A stretch of DNA of 64,000 nucleotides from contig NZ_JABETK010000001.1 in NCBI RefSeq assembly GCF_013240295.1, forward strand, positions 2,191,001-2,255,000, in the 5' to 3' direction. The notes beneath the pieces were generated by a model. The model had not been told where the DNA came from. It saw nothing but the letters and a program-made list of their open reading frames with translations, and searched no databases. Shown in pieces: positions 46,620-58,790 of the stretch. The stretch is from Neoaquamicrobium sediminum (lineage in GTDB: Bacteria > Pseudomonadota > Alphaproteobacteria > Rhizobiales > Rhizobiaceae). The position numbers and the translations under genes were made by a program. The number at the start of each line of letters is the position of its first letter. Positions within the stretch are counted from its first letter, which is position 1.

Positions 46620-47696
46620 ATGATCGAACTGCCGCGCGACCGGATGGACCAGGTCCTGAAACGCTTTGAAATGCTCGAAGCGCAGATGGCCGCCGGGCCG
46701 GATCCGGACGCCTATGTGAAGATGGCGTCGGAATATTCCGATCTGGAGGAGATGGCGCAAAAGATCAGGGCGCTGCGCGCGGCGGAAGCCGAATTTGCCG
46801 ATCTCGAGGCGATGCTGTCAGACAAGTCCACCGATGCCGAGATGCGCGAACTCGCCGAAGCCGAGCAGCCCGAGATCGAGGCGCGGATCGAGGCGCTGCA
46901 AAAGGACATCCAGATCCTGCTGCTGCCGAAGGACGCGGCAGACGAAAGAAGCGCGATCCTGGAAATCCGCGCCGGCACGGGCGGCGACGAGGCGGCGCTG
47001 TTTGCCGGCGATCTCTACCGCATGTACGAGCGCTACGCCGCCTCGCGCGGCTGGCGGTTCGAGCTGGTTTCGGCGAACGAGGGCGAAGTCGGCGGCTTCA
47101 AGGAGGCGATCGCCACCGTTTCGGGCAAGGGCGTCTTCGCGCACCTGAAGTTCGAATCCGGCGTGCATCGTGTGCAGCGCGTGCCGGAAACCGAGGGTGG
47201 CGGGCGCATCCATACATCGGCAGCCACGGTCGCGGTGCTGCCGGAGGCCGAGGACGTCGACATCGACATTCGCAACGAGGACATCCGCATCGACACGATG
47301 CGTGCCTCGGGGGCGGGCGGGCAGCACGTCAACACCACGGATTCGGCGGTGCGCATCACCCATATCCCGACCGGCATCATGGTCGTCTCGGCCGAGAAGT
47401 CGCAGCACCAGAACCGGGCGCGCGCCATGCAGATCCTGCGGGCGAGGCTCTACGACATGGAGCGCGAGAAGGCCGCGGGCGAACGGTCCGAGGCGCGCCG
47501 GCTTCAAGTCGGCTCGGGCGACCGCTCGGAGCGTATCCGTACCTACAATTTCCCGCAGGGCCGCGTTACCGACCACCGCATCAACCTGACGCTCTACAAG
47601 CTGGACCGGGTGATGGAGGGCGAGCTCGACGAAATCGTCGACGCGCTGATCGCCGACCACCAGTCTAGGCTGCTTTCGGAGATGGGGCAGGATTGA
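46620..47696 (+). CDS. prfA: peptide chain release factor 1
   Basis: A 358-aa class I release factor. The GGQ peptidyl-tRNA hydrolysis motif is in [17 protein letters not shown]. The stop-codon-reading PxT tripeptide is in [11 protein letters not shown] (PET here), which is the RF1 type that reads UAA and UAG. It lies 12 bases after ptsP and is followed directly by its modifying enzyme gene prmC. Confidence 0.97.
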   Translation: MIELPRDRMDQVLKRFEMLEAQMAAGPDPDAYVKMASEYSDLEEMAQKIRALRAAEAEFADLEAMLSDKSTDAEMRELAEAEQPEIEARIEALQKDIQILLLPKDAADERSAILEIRAGTGGDEAALFAGDLYRMYERYAASRGWRFELVSANEGEVGGFKEAIATVSGKGVFAHLKFESGVHRVQRVPETEGGGRIHTSAATVAVLPEAEDVDIDIRNEDIRIDTMRASGAGGQHVNTTDSAVRITHIPTGIMVVSAEKSQHQNRARAMQILRARLYDMEREKAAGERSEARRLQVGSGDRSERIRTYNFPQGRVTDHRINLTLYKLDRVMEGELDEIVDALIADHQSRLLSEMGQD

Positions 47697-47701
47697 CCGG
47701 C

Positions 47702-48556
47702 ATGGCGACGCTCGGCCCGCTGCTGCGGCATGTCCGGACGTCCCTGGAGCAGGCCGGAAAGCCCGAGGCCGCGCTCGACGCTCGCGTGCTGGTCGAGCAT
47801 TTCACCGGCACCAGCCGGACCGATGCGATCACCGATCCCCAGCGTTCTGTGTCCGAGGACCACGCCGAAGCGGTCCTCGCGGCACTGGCGCGGCGGATCG
47901 GTGGCGAGCCGGTTCACCGCATCATCGGCGCGCGCGAATTCTACGGCATGCGGCTGACGCTGTCTCCGGGCACGCTGGAGCCGCGCCCCGATACCGAAGC
48001 GCTGGTCGATCTTGTCCTGCCCTTCGTGCGAGCCGCCGCAGACCGGCACGGGACTTGTCAGATACTTGACCTCGGCACCGGAACCGGCGCGATCGCGCTG
48101 GCGCTGCTGTCTCAGGAGCCTCGCGCGCAGGCGGTCGGCGCGGATATTTCCGGCGATGCGCTTGCAACCGCCGCAATCAATGCCGATATGACCGGCAACA
48201 CCGGACGTTTCCAGGCGGTGCGCTCGCACTGGTACAGCGAGATCGAGGGGCGGTTTCACATCATCGTCTCAAATCCGCCTTACATAACGTCCAAGGATGT
48301 ATTGTCGTTGGAGCGCGAGGTGCGGGACCATGATCCGCTTGCCGCGCTCGATGGAGGGCCGGATGGCCTGGCGGCATATCGCGTGATCGCCGCGGGCGCG
48401 GCTCAATATCTGGAAGAGGGCGGCATTGCCGCTGTCGAGATCGGGCATGACCAGAGCGACGCGGTTAGCGGAATTTTCGCGGCTGCGGGCTTCCGTTCGG
48501 CGGGCCGGGCGCAAGACCTCGGCGGTGTGGTGCGAGCCCTTGCGTTCAGCCGTTAG
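47702..48556 (+). CDS. prmC: release factor glutamine methyltransferase PrmC
   Basis: A 284-aa enzyme that methylates the Gln of the GGQ motif in release factors. The SAM motif is [16 protein letters not shown] and the catalytic NPPY motif is [11 protein letters not shown]. The ATG at 47,702 is preferred; a TTG at 47,693 inside the prfA stop region is possible. Immediate coupling to prfA supports the name. Confidence 0.95.
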   Translation: MATLGPLLRHVRTSLEQAGKPEAALDARVLVEHFTGTSRTDAITDPQRSVSEDHAEAVLAALARRIGGEPVHRIIGAREFYGMRLTLSPGTLEPRPDTEALVDLVLPFVRAAADRHGTCQILDLGTGTGAIALALLSQEPRAQAVGADISGDALATAAINADMTGNTGRFQAVRSHWYSEIEGRFHIIVSNPPYITSKDVLSLEREVRDHDPLAALDGGPDGLAAYRVIAAGAAQYLEEGGIAAVEIGHDQSDAVSGIFAAAGFRSAGRAQDLGGVVRALAFSR

Positions 48557-48860
48557 AGCCGGACTGGCGCAGTGCAGAAAACGCTTGGCAAGGATGGATA
48601 TTGCGGATAGTTTCCGGCTACCGGATGAGACGAAGCAGGCAGTGCTGTTATCGATTCGGTTCCCAGGGAACAAGCTGCCTTCTTGCGTAAACGACGCCTC
48701 AAGCTTCGTGCGGGGATCGTCCGGCAACTGACATGGATCGGGACAGGGATCGACGTGGCGGCGGCGCGAACCTAGCGGCTGATCGCCAACACCAAACCTG
48801 AAGACGGCGGCTCCGTCCGCGTCTCCGGAACGGACAGCATTCTCAACAGAAGAGAGAAGA
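48557..48860. other. intergenic stretch, nothing recognised
   Basis: About 300 bases between prmC and the DUF4167 gene. Short frames are present but lack ribosome sites and sensible composition. It probably contains the promoter of the DUF4167 gene. Confidence 0.5.
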
Positions 48861-49508
48861 ATGAGGCCACAGCAGAACAGGCGCATGCGCGGACGCGGCG
48901 GGAACGGCAACAATCCCAACCGTAAAGGTCCCAATCCGCTGACCCGCAGCTATGAAAGCAACGGGCCGGACGTCAAGATCAGGGGCTCCGCGCAGCAGAT
49001 CGCGGAGAAGTACACCACGCTGGCGCGTGACGCGCAGAGCGCAGGTGACCGGGTGATGGCGGAAAACTATCTGCAGCACGCCGAGCATTACAACCGCATC
49101 ATCATGGCTGCGCAGGAAAACATGCCGCAGCAGCAGATGCGCAACCAGCGCGACGAGGATGACGAGGACGAGGAGGGCAACGGCTCTTCCGCCAACGAGC
49201 AGCCCACGCAGCCGCATCAGCACAACCAGCAACAGAATCATAACCAGAACCGCAACAACGGCTCCGGTCCGCAGCCGGTGATCGAGGGCGTTCCCGCCGA
49301 GGTCGCGTTGAAGCAGGGTGGTGGTTCGGAAGCGTCCGCCGAGGCCGCGCCGGAAGGCGAGACCAAGGGCGAGGAAGCGTCTGCCGAGGCTGCGCCACGC
49401 AAGCCGCGCCGTCCACGCCGTCCCCGCGTGAAAGCCGGCGAAGAGGGCGCGCCGAACGGCGACCAGCCTGCTGGTAGCGACGAACCCGTCACCGAAGCCG
49501 CGCAATAG
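48861..49508 (+). CDS. DUF4167 domain-containing protein
   Basis: A 215-aa protein. The N-terminal DUF4167 domain (about residues 1-80) has MRGRGGNGNNPNRKGPNPLT and SAQQIAEKYTTLARDAQSAG. The rest is a disordered Gln/Asn-, Ala/Glu- and Lys/Pro/Arg-rich tail. Restricted to Alphaproteobacteria as far as I know and possibly RNA-binding; function not established. It precedes clpB, the usual order. Confidence 0.93.
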   Translation: MRPQQNRRMRGRGGNGNNPNRKGPNPLTRSYESNGPDVKIRGSAQQIAEKYTTLARDAQSAGDRVMAENYLQHAEHYNRIIMAAQENMPQQQMRNQRDEDDEDEEGNGSSANEQPTQPHQHNQQQNHNQNRNNGSGPQPVIEGVPAEVALKQGGGSEASAEAAPEGETKGEEASAEAAPRKPRRPRRPRVKAGEEGAPNGDQPAGSDEPVTEAAQ

Positions 49509-49533
49509 GCGCGCCTTGCGATGACGAACGATG

Positions 49534-49561
49534 AAACGGCGGGCTTGTCCCGCCGTTTTTC
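49534..49561 (+). terminator. intrinsic terminator after the DUF4167 gene
   Basis: AAACGGCGGG and CCCGCCGTTT form a 10-bp stem around CTTGT, followed by TTTTT counting the stem end. A standard intrinsic terminator that separates the DUF4167 gene from clpB. Confidence 0.9.
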
Positions 49562-49583
49562 GTTTGCGACCCCGCGTTGCGAT

Positions 49584-49612
49584 CTTGAGGTCATGGGAAA
49601 ACATACCCATAT
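49584..49612 (+). promoter_or_regulatory. RpoH-type heat-shock promoter of clpB
   Basis: CTTG at 49,584-49,587 and CCCATAT at 49,606-49,612 are separated by 18 bases, which fits the alphaproteobacterial RpoH consensus (CTTG, 17-18 bases, then a C/T-rich TAT-type box). It lies about 110 bases before the clpB start. clpB is a classic RpoH target. Confidence 0.65.
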
Positions 49613-49729
49613 CCGCTAAAGCTGGACCTGCCGCAGCGGTCTTTGACATTGGTCATTGTCCAAGGGGGTCCGTCACCTGAATACTGACCCGGTGCCGCGA
49701 AGCGGGCCGGCGAGGGAATGGAGACGCTT

Positions 49730-52336
<2,607 letters not shown>

Positions 52337-52356
52337 GCGACACGAAATCGAAACCA

Positions 52357-52387
52357 GAAAGGGCCGGTCATCTGACCGGCCCTTTTC
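52357..52387 (+). terminator. intrinsic terminator of clpB
   Basis: AAGGGCCGGTCA pairs with TGACCGGCCCTT, followed by TTTC. It follows the clpB stop by about 20 bases and can also serve the convergent LysR gene. Confidence 0.88.
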
Positions 52388-52427
52388 TCGTCTGGGCTTC
52401 ACGATTGCAGGCCGGATTTGCGGCACA

Positions 52428-53342
52428 TCACCGATCGGTTGTTGTCTTGCGTGGTTCAGCGTTGAACTCCTCTACGAGGAAATCGAGAAACACGCGGATC
52501 TTCGGGGCGATGTGCTGTCGTGACGGGTAGATGGCGTAGAGCGTGGTCTCCACAGTCTTCCAATCGTCCAGCACCGTTTGCAGCCGGCCGGCCGCGGTGT
52601 CCGCCTCGACATAGGGGCGGGGTATCAGGCTCAGCCCGAAGCCGGCCCGTAGCGCGTCGCGCACGGCGAGGCTCGACGTCACTGAATAGCGGCTTTCGAC
52701 GGAAACGCGCTCCGTCTTTCCGTTTCTGGTGAATTCCCACACATCGGCGTGGCCGGAGAGGCTGAACCGGACGCAGCTATGCGCGCGCAGTTCGGCTGGC
52801 GTGGCTGGCACTCCGCGCTCGGCGAAATAGGACGGTGCGGCGCAGACGACATGGGGCATGACACCGAGCTTTCGCGCGATCAGGCTCGAATCCTCGAGAT
52901 TGTCGCTGCCGCGAATCGCCATGTCGAACCCGTCCCGGATGAGGTCGACCCGCCTGTCATCCAGGTGCAGGTCGAGTTTCAGGTCGGGATAGCGTGAGAG
53001 GAAGGCGGGGACGGCGGTTGACAGCCGGGTCAGCGTCACCGTCATCGGCGCGCTTACCCGCAGCGTGCCGCCCGGTTCCGACTTGATCGGACAAAGCGCC
53101 CGGTCGGCTTGGGCCAGCGCGTCGAGGGCGCGCTCGGCATGTTCGAGGTAAATCCTGCCTTCCTCGGTAAGCGCCATACGGCGCGTCGTGCGGTTGATGA
53201 GCCGCGCACCGAGATGCGCTTCAAGCTCGGCAATGTTCTTGCTGACTGCTGGCGCAGACAGGCCAAGGCTCTTGCCTGCCTGCGAGAAACTGTTCAGTTC
53301 CGCCACCTGACGGAATACCTGCATGGCCGTGAGCCGGTCCAT
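52428..53342 (-). CDS. LysR-family transcriptional regulator
   Basis: A 304-aa LTTR. The N-terminal HTH has AELNSFSQAGKSLGLSAPAV and the following SKNIAELEAHLGARLINRTT, and the rest is the periplasmic-binding-like effector domain. It is divergent from the nitroreductase gene, which is its likely target; repeated GTGAATT words lie between the two. Confidence 0.93.
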   Translation of the reverse strand: MDRLTAMQVFRQVAELNSFSQAGKSLGLSAPAVSKNIAELEAHLGARLINRTTRRMALTEEGRIYLEHAERALDALAQADRALCPIKSEPGGTLRVSAPMTVTLTRLSTAVPAFLSRYPDLKLDLHLDDRRVDLIRDGFDMAIRGSDNLEDSSLIARKLGVMPHVVCAAPSYFAERGVPATPAELRAHSCVRFSLSGHADVWEFTRNGKTERVSVESRYSVTSSLAVRDALRAGFGLSLIPRPYVEADTAAGRLQTVLDDWKTVETTLYAIYPSRQHIAPKIRVFLDFLVEEFNAEPRKTTTDR

Positions 53343-53447
53343 CCGATATTTTCCTCACTGTGAATTATATGTTGCTATTTGCGATTATTATCATTCCTTG
53401 GTGAATTGAATAGGTGTTGTCCAAGCAACCCATTGCCTGGAGACACC

Positions 53448-54062
53448 ATGACCAATCCGACCCTCGCCCTGATCGAAAAACGCGTATCGGCGAATCTCTT
53501 CGACGATACCCACACGCTCTCGGACCGGGAAATCGAAGAACTCATTCGGCTCGCGACGCGCGCGCCATCCGCCTACAACCTGCAGAACTGGCGCTTCATC
53601 GCCGTGCGGACGCCTGAGAGCAAGGCGCGGCTGCGCGCGCTGGCCTATGGCCAGGCCAAGGTGGAGCAGGCCGCGGTGACCTTCATCGTCTGCGGCACGC
53701 TGCCGGACCATGCGGCGGTGCCCGTCCGTCTGCGTCCCTTCGTGGAGGCCGGTTTCATGCCGTCCGACATGGTATCGGGCTGGCTGGAAGGCGCGCGCGG
53801 CCAGTATGCCGATCCGCAGTTGGCGCGCGACGAGGCGGTGCGCTCGGCAACGCTGGGTGCTGCGACGCTGATCTATGCGGCCGAAGCGCTAGATCTCGCC
53901 TCGGGTCCGATGGTCGGCTTCGATGCCGGTGGGGTCGCGCGCGCCTTCGGCCTTGCGGCCGATGAGGTTCCGGTCATGCTGGTCGCCGTGGGGCGTGCAG
54001 CGCCCGGCAACTGGCCGCAGAAGCCGCGGCGCCCGCTCATCGACGTTCTGGAAATCTCATGA
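53448..54062 (+). CDS. nitroreductase family protein
   Basis: A 204-aa FMN-dependent oxidoreductase. RAPSAYNLQNWRFIAVR carries the FMN-contacting region of the nitroreductase fold, and the C-terminal part has the LGAATLIYAAEALDL helix. Substrate unknown. ATG at 53,448 follows a GGAGA site. Overlaps the EamA gene by 4 bases. Confidence 0.88.
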   Translation: MTNPTLALIEKRVSANLFDDTHTLSDREIEELIRLATRAPSAYNLQNWRFIAVRTPESKARLRALAYGQAKVEQAAVTFIVCGTLPDHAAVPVRLRPFVEAGFMPSDMVSGWLEGARGQYADPQLARDEAVRSATLGAATLIYAAEALDLASGPMVGFDAGGVARAFGLAADEVPVMLVAVGRAAPGNWPQKPRRPLIDVLEIS

Positions 54063-54946
54063 AAACGCCCGGCTCCGACCTGCTTTTCACCGCGGTCACC
54101 CCGATCGTCTGGGGCAGTACCTATATCGTTACCTCGCAGTTTCTGCCGGAATTCTCGCCGATGACGGTGGCGATGCTGCGCGCTCTGCCGGCCGGACTGT
54201 TGCTGCTTCTCATCGTGCGCCAACTGCCGGAAGGCATCTGGTGGGCGCGTGCCTTTCTGCTCGGTGCGCTCAACATCTCGTTGTTTCTCAGCCTGCTTTT
54301 CGTTGCAGCCTACAGGTTGCCGGGCGGCGTCGCCGCGACGGTCCTGTCCGTGCAGCCGCTGATCGTCATCTTCGTTGCAAGGCTGCTGCTCGGCAGTCCG
54401 ATCCGCGCGCTGGCGGTTCTGGCGGCAGGCGCCGGTGTGGCCGGTGTGGCTCTGCTCGTGCTGTCGCCCGGTGCCGCGCTCGATCCGCTGGGCGTCGCTG
54501 CGGGGCTGGCCGGTGGCCTCTCCATGGCGTTCGGCACGGTGCTCAGCCGCAAATGGCAGCCGCCGGTTTCGCCGCTCGCGTTCACTGGCTGGCAGTTGAC
54601 GGCCGGCGGCCTGCTGTTGGTTCCCGTGGTTCTGGCCTTCGAGCCGCCGATGCCCTTGCTAACGCCCACCAACCTGCTGGCGCTTGGCTGGCTCGGGCTG
54701 ATCGGCGCAGCGCTGACCTATGTGCTGTGGTTCCGCGGGATTGCCCGACTACCGTCGGCTGTCGTGTCGTCGCTGCTGTTCCTCAGCCCGCTGACGGCCG
54801 TGGTGCTCGGATGGTTGTTCCTGGGACAGGCGCTAAGCGTGCCGCAGATGGCCGGCTTCGTCCTCGTCATCGGCAGCATCTGGCTAGTCCAGCGTGCCGA
54901 AGGCATCACGCCGCCGTCGTCACGCATTGCGGAAAAGGCTGCATGA
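54059..54946 (+). CDS. EamA/DMT-family transporter
   Basis: A 295-aa membrane protein with ten hydrophobic helices in two EamA repeats (first TPIVWGSTYIVTSQFLPEFS, second with LGLIGAALTYVLWFRGIARL). Such carriers export amino acids or other metabolites. It is in one operon with the nitroreductase under the divergent LysR regulator. Confidence 0.9.
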   Translation: MKTPGSDLLFTAVTPIVWGSTYIVTSQFLPEFSPMTVAMLRALPAGLLLLLIVRQLPEGIWWARAFLLGALNISLFLSLLFVAAYRLPGGVAATVLSVQPLIVIFVARLLLGSPIRALAVLAAGAGVAGVALLVLSPGAALDPLGVAAGLAGGLSMAFGTVLSRKWQPPVSPLAFTGWQLTAGGLLLVPVVLAFEPPMPLLTPTNLLALGWLGLIGAALTYVLWFRGIARLPSAVVSSLLFLSPLTAVVLGWLFLGQALSVPQMAGFVLVIGSIWLVQRAEGITPPSSRIAEKAA

Positions 54947-54968
54947 AGCCGGCACCTGAAAAGACGAA

Positions 54969-54993
54969 GCCCCCGCGCATGGCGGGGGCCTTT
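54969..54993. terminator. intrinsic terminator between convergent genes
   Basis: GCCCCCGC and GCGGGGGC form a stem around GCATG, followed by CTTT on the plus strand. It lies between the EamA gene and the convergent small gene at 55,009. Confidence 0.8.
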
Positions 54994-55008
54994 CCGTGGG
55001 CTTAGGCT

Positions 55009-55200
55009 TCAGGCTCTGCCGGCGATGCCGGTGTTGCCGGCGAGGCGCGAGGTCGCGCCGGCCGCCTGTTCGCAGAGTTCGAGATGCTTCGCCAGGGCCT
55101 CGTTCGACAGCACCGCGCTGATCGTGGTGATGTCGCGCCCCTGATACCTAGGCATCTGCTGGACTTCCTTCAGTCTTTCGAGAAGTGCTAGCCGGGTCAT
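55009..55200 (-). CDS. small hypothetical protein downstream of minE
   Basis: A 63-aa protein starting MTRLALLERLKEVQQMPRYQ with an AGGAGGG site before the ATG at 55,200. It is helical and polar, without a recognised family. It may be part of the min operon, 43 bases after minE, or transcribed alone. Confidence 0.55.
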   Translation of the reverse strand: MTRLALLERLKEVQQMPRYQGRDITTISAVLSNEALAKHLELCEQAAGATSRLAGNTGIAGRA

Positions 55201-55243
55201 GATGGCCCTCCTTTGCTGATGTGACAGGGGTTGCGGCGGCCGG

Positions 55244-55522
55244 TCAGGCCGCCTTCTTGCGTGTGCCCTTGCCTGCCTCGAACGGTATCTCGATGTCGAC
55301 GGCAAGGGTGGAGACCTGGGCGCCGCGCTCCATCTTCACGCTGACCTTCTCGTCGTCGATCTTCATGTGCTTGGAGATCACGGCGAGGATTTCGTCGCGC
55401 AGCTTGTTGACGAGGTCGGAGCCGCCGGTGGATGCGCGCTCGTGGGCGAGCAGCACCTGCAGGCGCTCGCGCGCGGCCGGCGCCGATTCCGGTGAACGGG
55501 AAAAGAAACGAAGCAGGTTCAT
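55244..55522 (-). CDS. minE: cell division topological specificity factor MinE
   Basis: A 92-aa MinE. The N-terminal region ([20 protein letters not shown]) contains the membrane- and MinD-interacting segment, and [20 protein letters not shown] leads into the dimerisation domain. It restricts MinCD to the cell poles. Overlaps minD by 4 bases. Confidence 0.95.
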   Translation of the reverse strand: MNLLRFFSRSPESAPAARERLQVLLAHERASTGGSDLVNKLRDEILAVISKHMKIDDEKVSVKMERGAQVSTLAVDIEIPFEAGKGTRKKAA

Positions 55523-56333
55523 GCCGCCTTCCTTCCGAAGATCTTGCCGAAGAAGCCCCGCTTCTCGCCCGGAACGGTAATCGGCAGCGCATCACCCTTG
55601 AGCCTGCGTGCTGCCTCGAAATAGGCCCGCGCCGGCGCGCTGGCGCCGTCTGCGAGGGTGACCGGCGAGCCGAGGTTGGAGGCGCGCAGCACGTCCATGC
55701 TCTCCGGCACGATGCCCAGCAGCGGGATCGACAGGATTTCGAGGACGTCGTCGACCTTGAGCATGTCGCCGCGCTCTGCGCGCGCCGGCTCGTAGCGGGT
55801 CAGAAGCAGGTGCTTTTCCATGCGCTCGCCCTTTTCCGCCTTCACGGTCTTGGAATCGAGCAGGCCGATGATGCGATCCGAATCGCGCACCGAGGAGACT
55901 TCCGGATTGGTCACGACGATGGCGACGTCGGCATGGCGCATGGCCAGCGTCGCGCCGCTCTCGATGCCGGCGGGGCTGTCGCAGATCACCCAGTCGAAGG
56001 CGGTCTTCAGCGCCGCGACGACCTTCTCGACACCCTCGGGCGTCAGGTTGTCCTTGTCGCGCGTCTGGGAGGCCGGCAGCAGGTAGAGCGTTTCGACACG
56101 CTTGTCGCGGATCAGCGCCTGGGTGAGCTTGGCCTCCCCTGGATCACGTTGACGAGGTCGTAGACCACGCGCCGCTCGGCGCCCATGACGAGATCGAGAT
56201 TGCGCAGGCCCACATCGAAGTCCACGACCACGACCTTGTCGCCGTTCTGCGCAAGCGCGGCGCCTAGCGCGGCGGTGGAGGTCGTCTTGCCGACGCCGCC
56301 CTTGCCCGATGTGACCACGATTACCTTGCCCAT
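55519..56333 (-). CDS. minD: septum site-determining protein MinD, frameshifted at about 56,137
   Basis: The N-terminal frame starts [20 protein letters not shown], the deviant Walker A of MinD/ParA ATPases. It reads correctly to DLVNVIQG. One missing G, in the run seen as CCCC at 56,136-56,139 on the plus strand, then shifts the frame. The C-terminal frame resumes [13 protein letters not shown] and [19 protein letters not shown] and ends with a short amphipathic tail. The joined protein has the standard 271 aa. An inactive minD beside intact minC and minE is unlikely, so I read this as a sequence error. Confidence 0.9.
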
Positions 56334-56367
56334 TGACCTCTCCTGTTCTTCTGGGACGCGCCCCGGC

Positions 56368-57102
56368 TCAGCCGAGAATTCCGGTATTGACCTTTTCGCC
56401 ATCGAGCCAGATCTGCACGGCCCGCCCGCGCAGGTCCGGCTCCATGTCCTCGGCCGTCTTGTAGAAGCCATCGATGGCGATCAGCTCGGCTTCGAGCTTG
56501 CTGCAGAAAATGCGCGCCGCACCGTCACCGCGGGTGCCAGCCATCGCGCGTCCGCGCAGCGTGCCGTAGACGTGGATCGAACCGCCGGCGACGACTTCCG
56601 CGCCGGATGCGACCGAGCCCACGATCGTCACGTCGCCTTCGGGAAAGAAGATCGACTGGCCCGAACGGACCGGCTCTGTCACCACGATCGACGGCACGAC
56701 GCTTCCGCTCAAAGGCTGGGCGGGCGCCGCTTCCAGCTGAGCCGCAGCCTCCTCAACCTCGTCACCGTCCGGTTCTTCGAAGTCCGATGCAGGCCGACCG
56801 TCGGTCATGGCAGGCGGCATGTCCGATCCCAGCATGGACGGGCGCGCGCCCTCGATGCCCATGATGCGCACGTTGCGCTTGCTGAGTTCCTCGATCAGCT
56901 CGCGCAGCTCAGCCCGGTTCGTGTCGAGCCCGTCGACGTCGAGCACCACGGGGCGGCGCAGGAAGAAACCTGCGGATCGCGCGGCGAGATCGTCGAGCCG
57001 TGCGAGCCAGTCCTCGAAGGGCAGCTCCGGGGTCAGCGCGAGGGCAAGGAAGGACCGCCCCTTGAGGCGGATAGGCCTGGGTTGAGTTAACACGTTGGTC
57101 AT
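56368..57102 (-). CDS. minC: septum site-determining protein MinC
   Basis: A 244-aa protein. The N-terminal domain (about residues 10-100) binds FtsZ; a Pro/Glu/Ala-rich linker follows; the C-terminal beta-helix is clear from [20 protein letters not shown] and [16 protein letters not shown]. Start [17 protein letters not shown] at 57,102; the longer frame is rejected. First gene of the minCDE operon. Confidence 0.93.
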   Translation of the reverse strand: MTNVLTQPRPIRLKGRSFLALALTPELPFEDWLARLDDLAARSAGFFLRRPVVLDVDGLDTNRAELRELIEELSKRNVRIMGIEGARPSMLGSDMPPAMTDGRPASDFEEPDGDEVEEAAAQLEAAPAQPLSGSVVPSIVVTEPVRSGQSIFFPEGDVTIVGSVASGAEVVAGGSIHVYGTLRGRAMAGTRGDGAARIFCSKLEAELIAIDGFYKTAEDMEPDLRGRAVQIWLDGEKVNTGILG

Positions 57103-57139
57103 CTTGGTAAATTTTCGGTTGACCCGATCTACCGAAAAA

Positions 57140-57158
57140 ATGGTTAACAAGTGGTAAA
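57140..57158 (-). promoter_or_regulatory. CtrA-like box before minC
   Basis: On the minus strand TTTA-N7-TTAACCAT lies about 40-55 bases before the minC start. This differs by one base from the full CtrA site TTAA-N7-TTAA and contains a perfect TTAACCAT half-site. CtrA is known to control min genes in Sinorhizobium meliloti. Confidence 0.6.
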
Positions 57159-57226
57159 CACAACCGCTCCCAGTGGGGCGCGGCTGAAAATGTGATCGGC
57201 TGTAATATGGCCGGTTCGCCGCGTGA

Positions 57227-58204
57227 TTACCGGCCTTCTGGAATCGTCTTCGTCGCCCGGAATGCCCACGTAAAGAAGGTCTCGTCGGAAAGGCTTCTGA
57301 GAAGGGCGGCAATCAGGGCTGTTGCCGCCACCGCGAAAGCCAGCCTGCCGAACAGAACACTGCTCATGTCCGCGCCGAGCGCCATTACGACCAGCGTGTC
57401 CTCGATGATACTGTGGGCAAACCCCATGAAAACGCAGGACAGAAAGACCTGGCGCGGCGGTACTGCGCCCGACCGCGCCTCGCGAATCAACAGACCGCCT
57501 CCATAGGAAATTCCGAGAAACAGGCCGACCGCGGTGAAGTGCCCGGCTTCCTCACGTATGCCGGCCAGCCGCAGCAGGGGCGCGAGCCCCTTCATCATGA
57601 GTTTCAGGATGCCGGTGACGCGCAGGATCTCCAGGCCCCACGACAGGACCAGTAGGATGACGAGCATGGTGATCATCATCTCGAGCAGGCCGACGAAGAA
57701 GCCGGGCCAATCCTGTGTCGCGCTCATCGGGATCAGGGCCGGGTTCACCGGTGCCGAAAGCCAGCCGGTGGCTGCAAACAGACGATGAAGGATGAATGCG
57801 TAGAGCACGCCGCCCGCGATGCGGAGCAGTGTGGTCGCGATCATGCCGGGACCGGCCTTCTGGATGATCTTCTGCTCGATCGGCAGACCATGCGCGAATA
57901 GGAGCAGTGCGGAGAAGATGGTCACATCCGCCACGCTCAACGACGACACCGGAACAAGCGTGAAGACCAGGGGAATGGCGCCCCATATGCCGACCAGCAT
58001 CCCGCTGAGCCATGCCAATCCCAGTTCCGGCGGCATGCCGACGATTGCCATCACTGGCGCGAATGCAGGTGCAACGGCCTCGACGACACCCATGCGCGAC
58101 AGGACTTCCGCGGCGATCGTGATCGGAACCATGATCCGCGCGAGCACCCAATAGATTTCGAGGGTTTCGCGCGTTTTGCGCAGAGCGGTGGTTAAGACGG
58201 GCAT
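57227..58204 (-). CDS. nucleoside-recognition (Gate) domain membrane protein
   Basis: A 325-aa membrane protein with about eight hydrophobic helices. The spacing of Gate/nucleoside-recognition domains is seen twice (VPITIAAEVLSRMGVVEAVA, and later LLVLSWGLEILRVTGILKLM). Members of this group are transporters or spore-maturation-like proteins of unclear substrate. It is divergent from an Lrp-type regulator. Confidence 0.82.
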   Translation of the reverse strand: MPVLTTALRKTRETLEIYWVLARIMVPITIAAEVLSRMGVVEAVAPAFAPVMAIVGMPPELGLAWLSGMLVGIWGAIPLVFTLVPVSSLSVADVTIFSALLLFAHGLPIEQKIIQKAGPGMIATTLLRIAGGVLYAFILHRLFAATGWLSAPVNPALIPMSATQDWPGFFVGLLEMMITMLVILLVLSWGLEILRVTGILKLMMKGLAPLLRLAGIREEAGHFTAVGLFLGISYGGGLLIREARSGAVPPRQVFLSCVFMGFAHSIIEDTLVVMALGADMSSVLFGRLAFAVAATALIAALLRSLSDETFFTWAFRATKTIPEGR

Positions 58205-58270
58205 TCGAGGGGCTCCTGTTGCCTTTGCCCTGATCTGCTAGCGGAATCGGTTTCGCATTTGTGGTCAAAG

Positions 58271-58297
58271 ATTGCATTTGTGTGCAATTTTATTGCA
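58271..58297. promoter_or_regulatory. ATTGCA-type Lrp operator
   Basis: ATTGCA-TTTGTG-TGCAAT is a perfect inverted repeat, followed by a third ATTGCA at 58,292-58,297. It lies 27-53 bases before the Lrp gene and in the divergent gap to the transporter gene, a typical position for autoregulation. Confidence 0.6.
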
Positions 58298-58323
58298 CTC
58301 TTTGTTCATCAAGGAACCTGCGC

Positions 58324-58776
58324 ATGGACCGGATCGACAAAAAGCTTCTGAACCTCCTGCAACGCGACGCCTCGAGGACAAATGTGGACATGGCCGAAGA
58401 GGTCGGCCTGTCCCCGTCCAGTTGCCTGCGCAGGCTTCGGCGGCTTCGCAAGACGGGCGTCATCGACCGCATCGTGGCTATCCTGAACCCCGCCCGGGCC
58501 GGCCGCGTGCTAAAGGCTCTGGTCACGGTCGAGCTCAAGCTTCATGGCGAGCAGCACATGCGCCGCTTTCTCGACCTGGCGACGGCCGAGGAAGCCGTCT
58601 CGCAGGCCTATGCGGTGACAGGCGAGACAGATGTCGTGCTGATGCTGCGCCTGCGCGACATGGACGAGTACGACGCGCTTTGCGACAGGCTCTTCCGTGA
58701 CAGGACCAACGTGGCCCGCTTCTTCACCATGGTGGTGATCCGCACCGCCAAGGACGAGACGGCTATTCAACTCTAG
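58324..58776 (+). CDS. Lrp/AsnC-family transcriptional regulator
   Basis: A 150-aa regulator. The N-terminal HTH has RIDKKLLNLLQRDASRTNVD and the following GLSPSSCLRRLRRLRKTGVI. The C-terminal RAM domain is of the AsnC type with AYAVTGETDVVLMLRLRDMD. Start at 58,324 by homology. Likely controls the divergent membrane-protein gene. Confidence 0.93.
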   Translation: MDRIDKKLLNLLQRDASRTNVDMAEEVGLSPSSCLRRLRRLRKTGVIDRIVAILNPARAGRVLKALVTVELKLHGEQHMRRFLDLATAEEAVSQAYAVTGETDVVLMLRLRDMDEYDALCDRLFRDRTNVARFFTMVVIRTAKDETAIQL

Positions 58777-58790
58777 AGACGGCTTGGATC

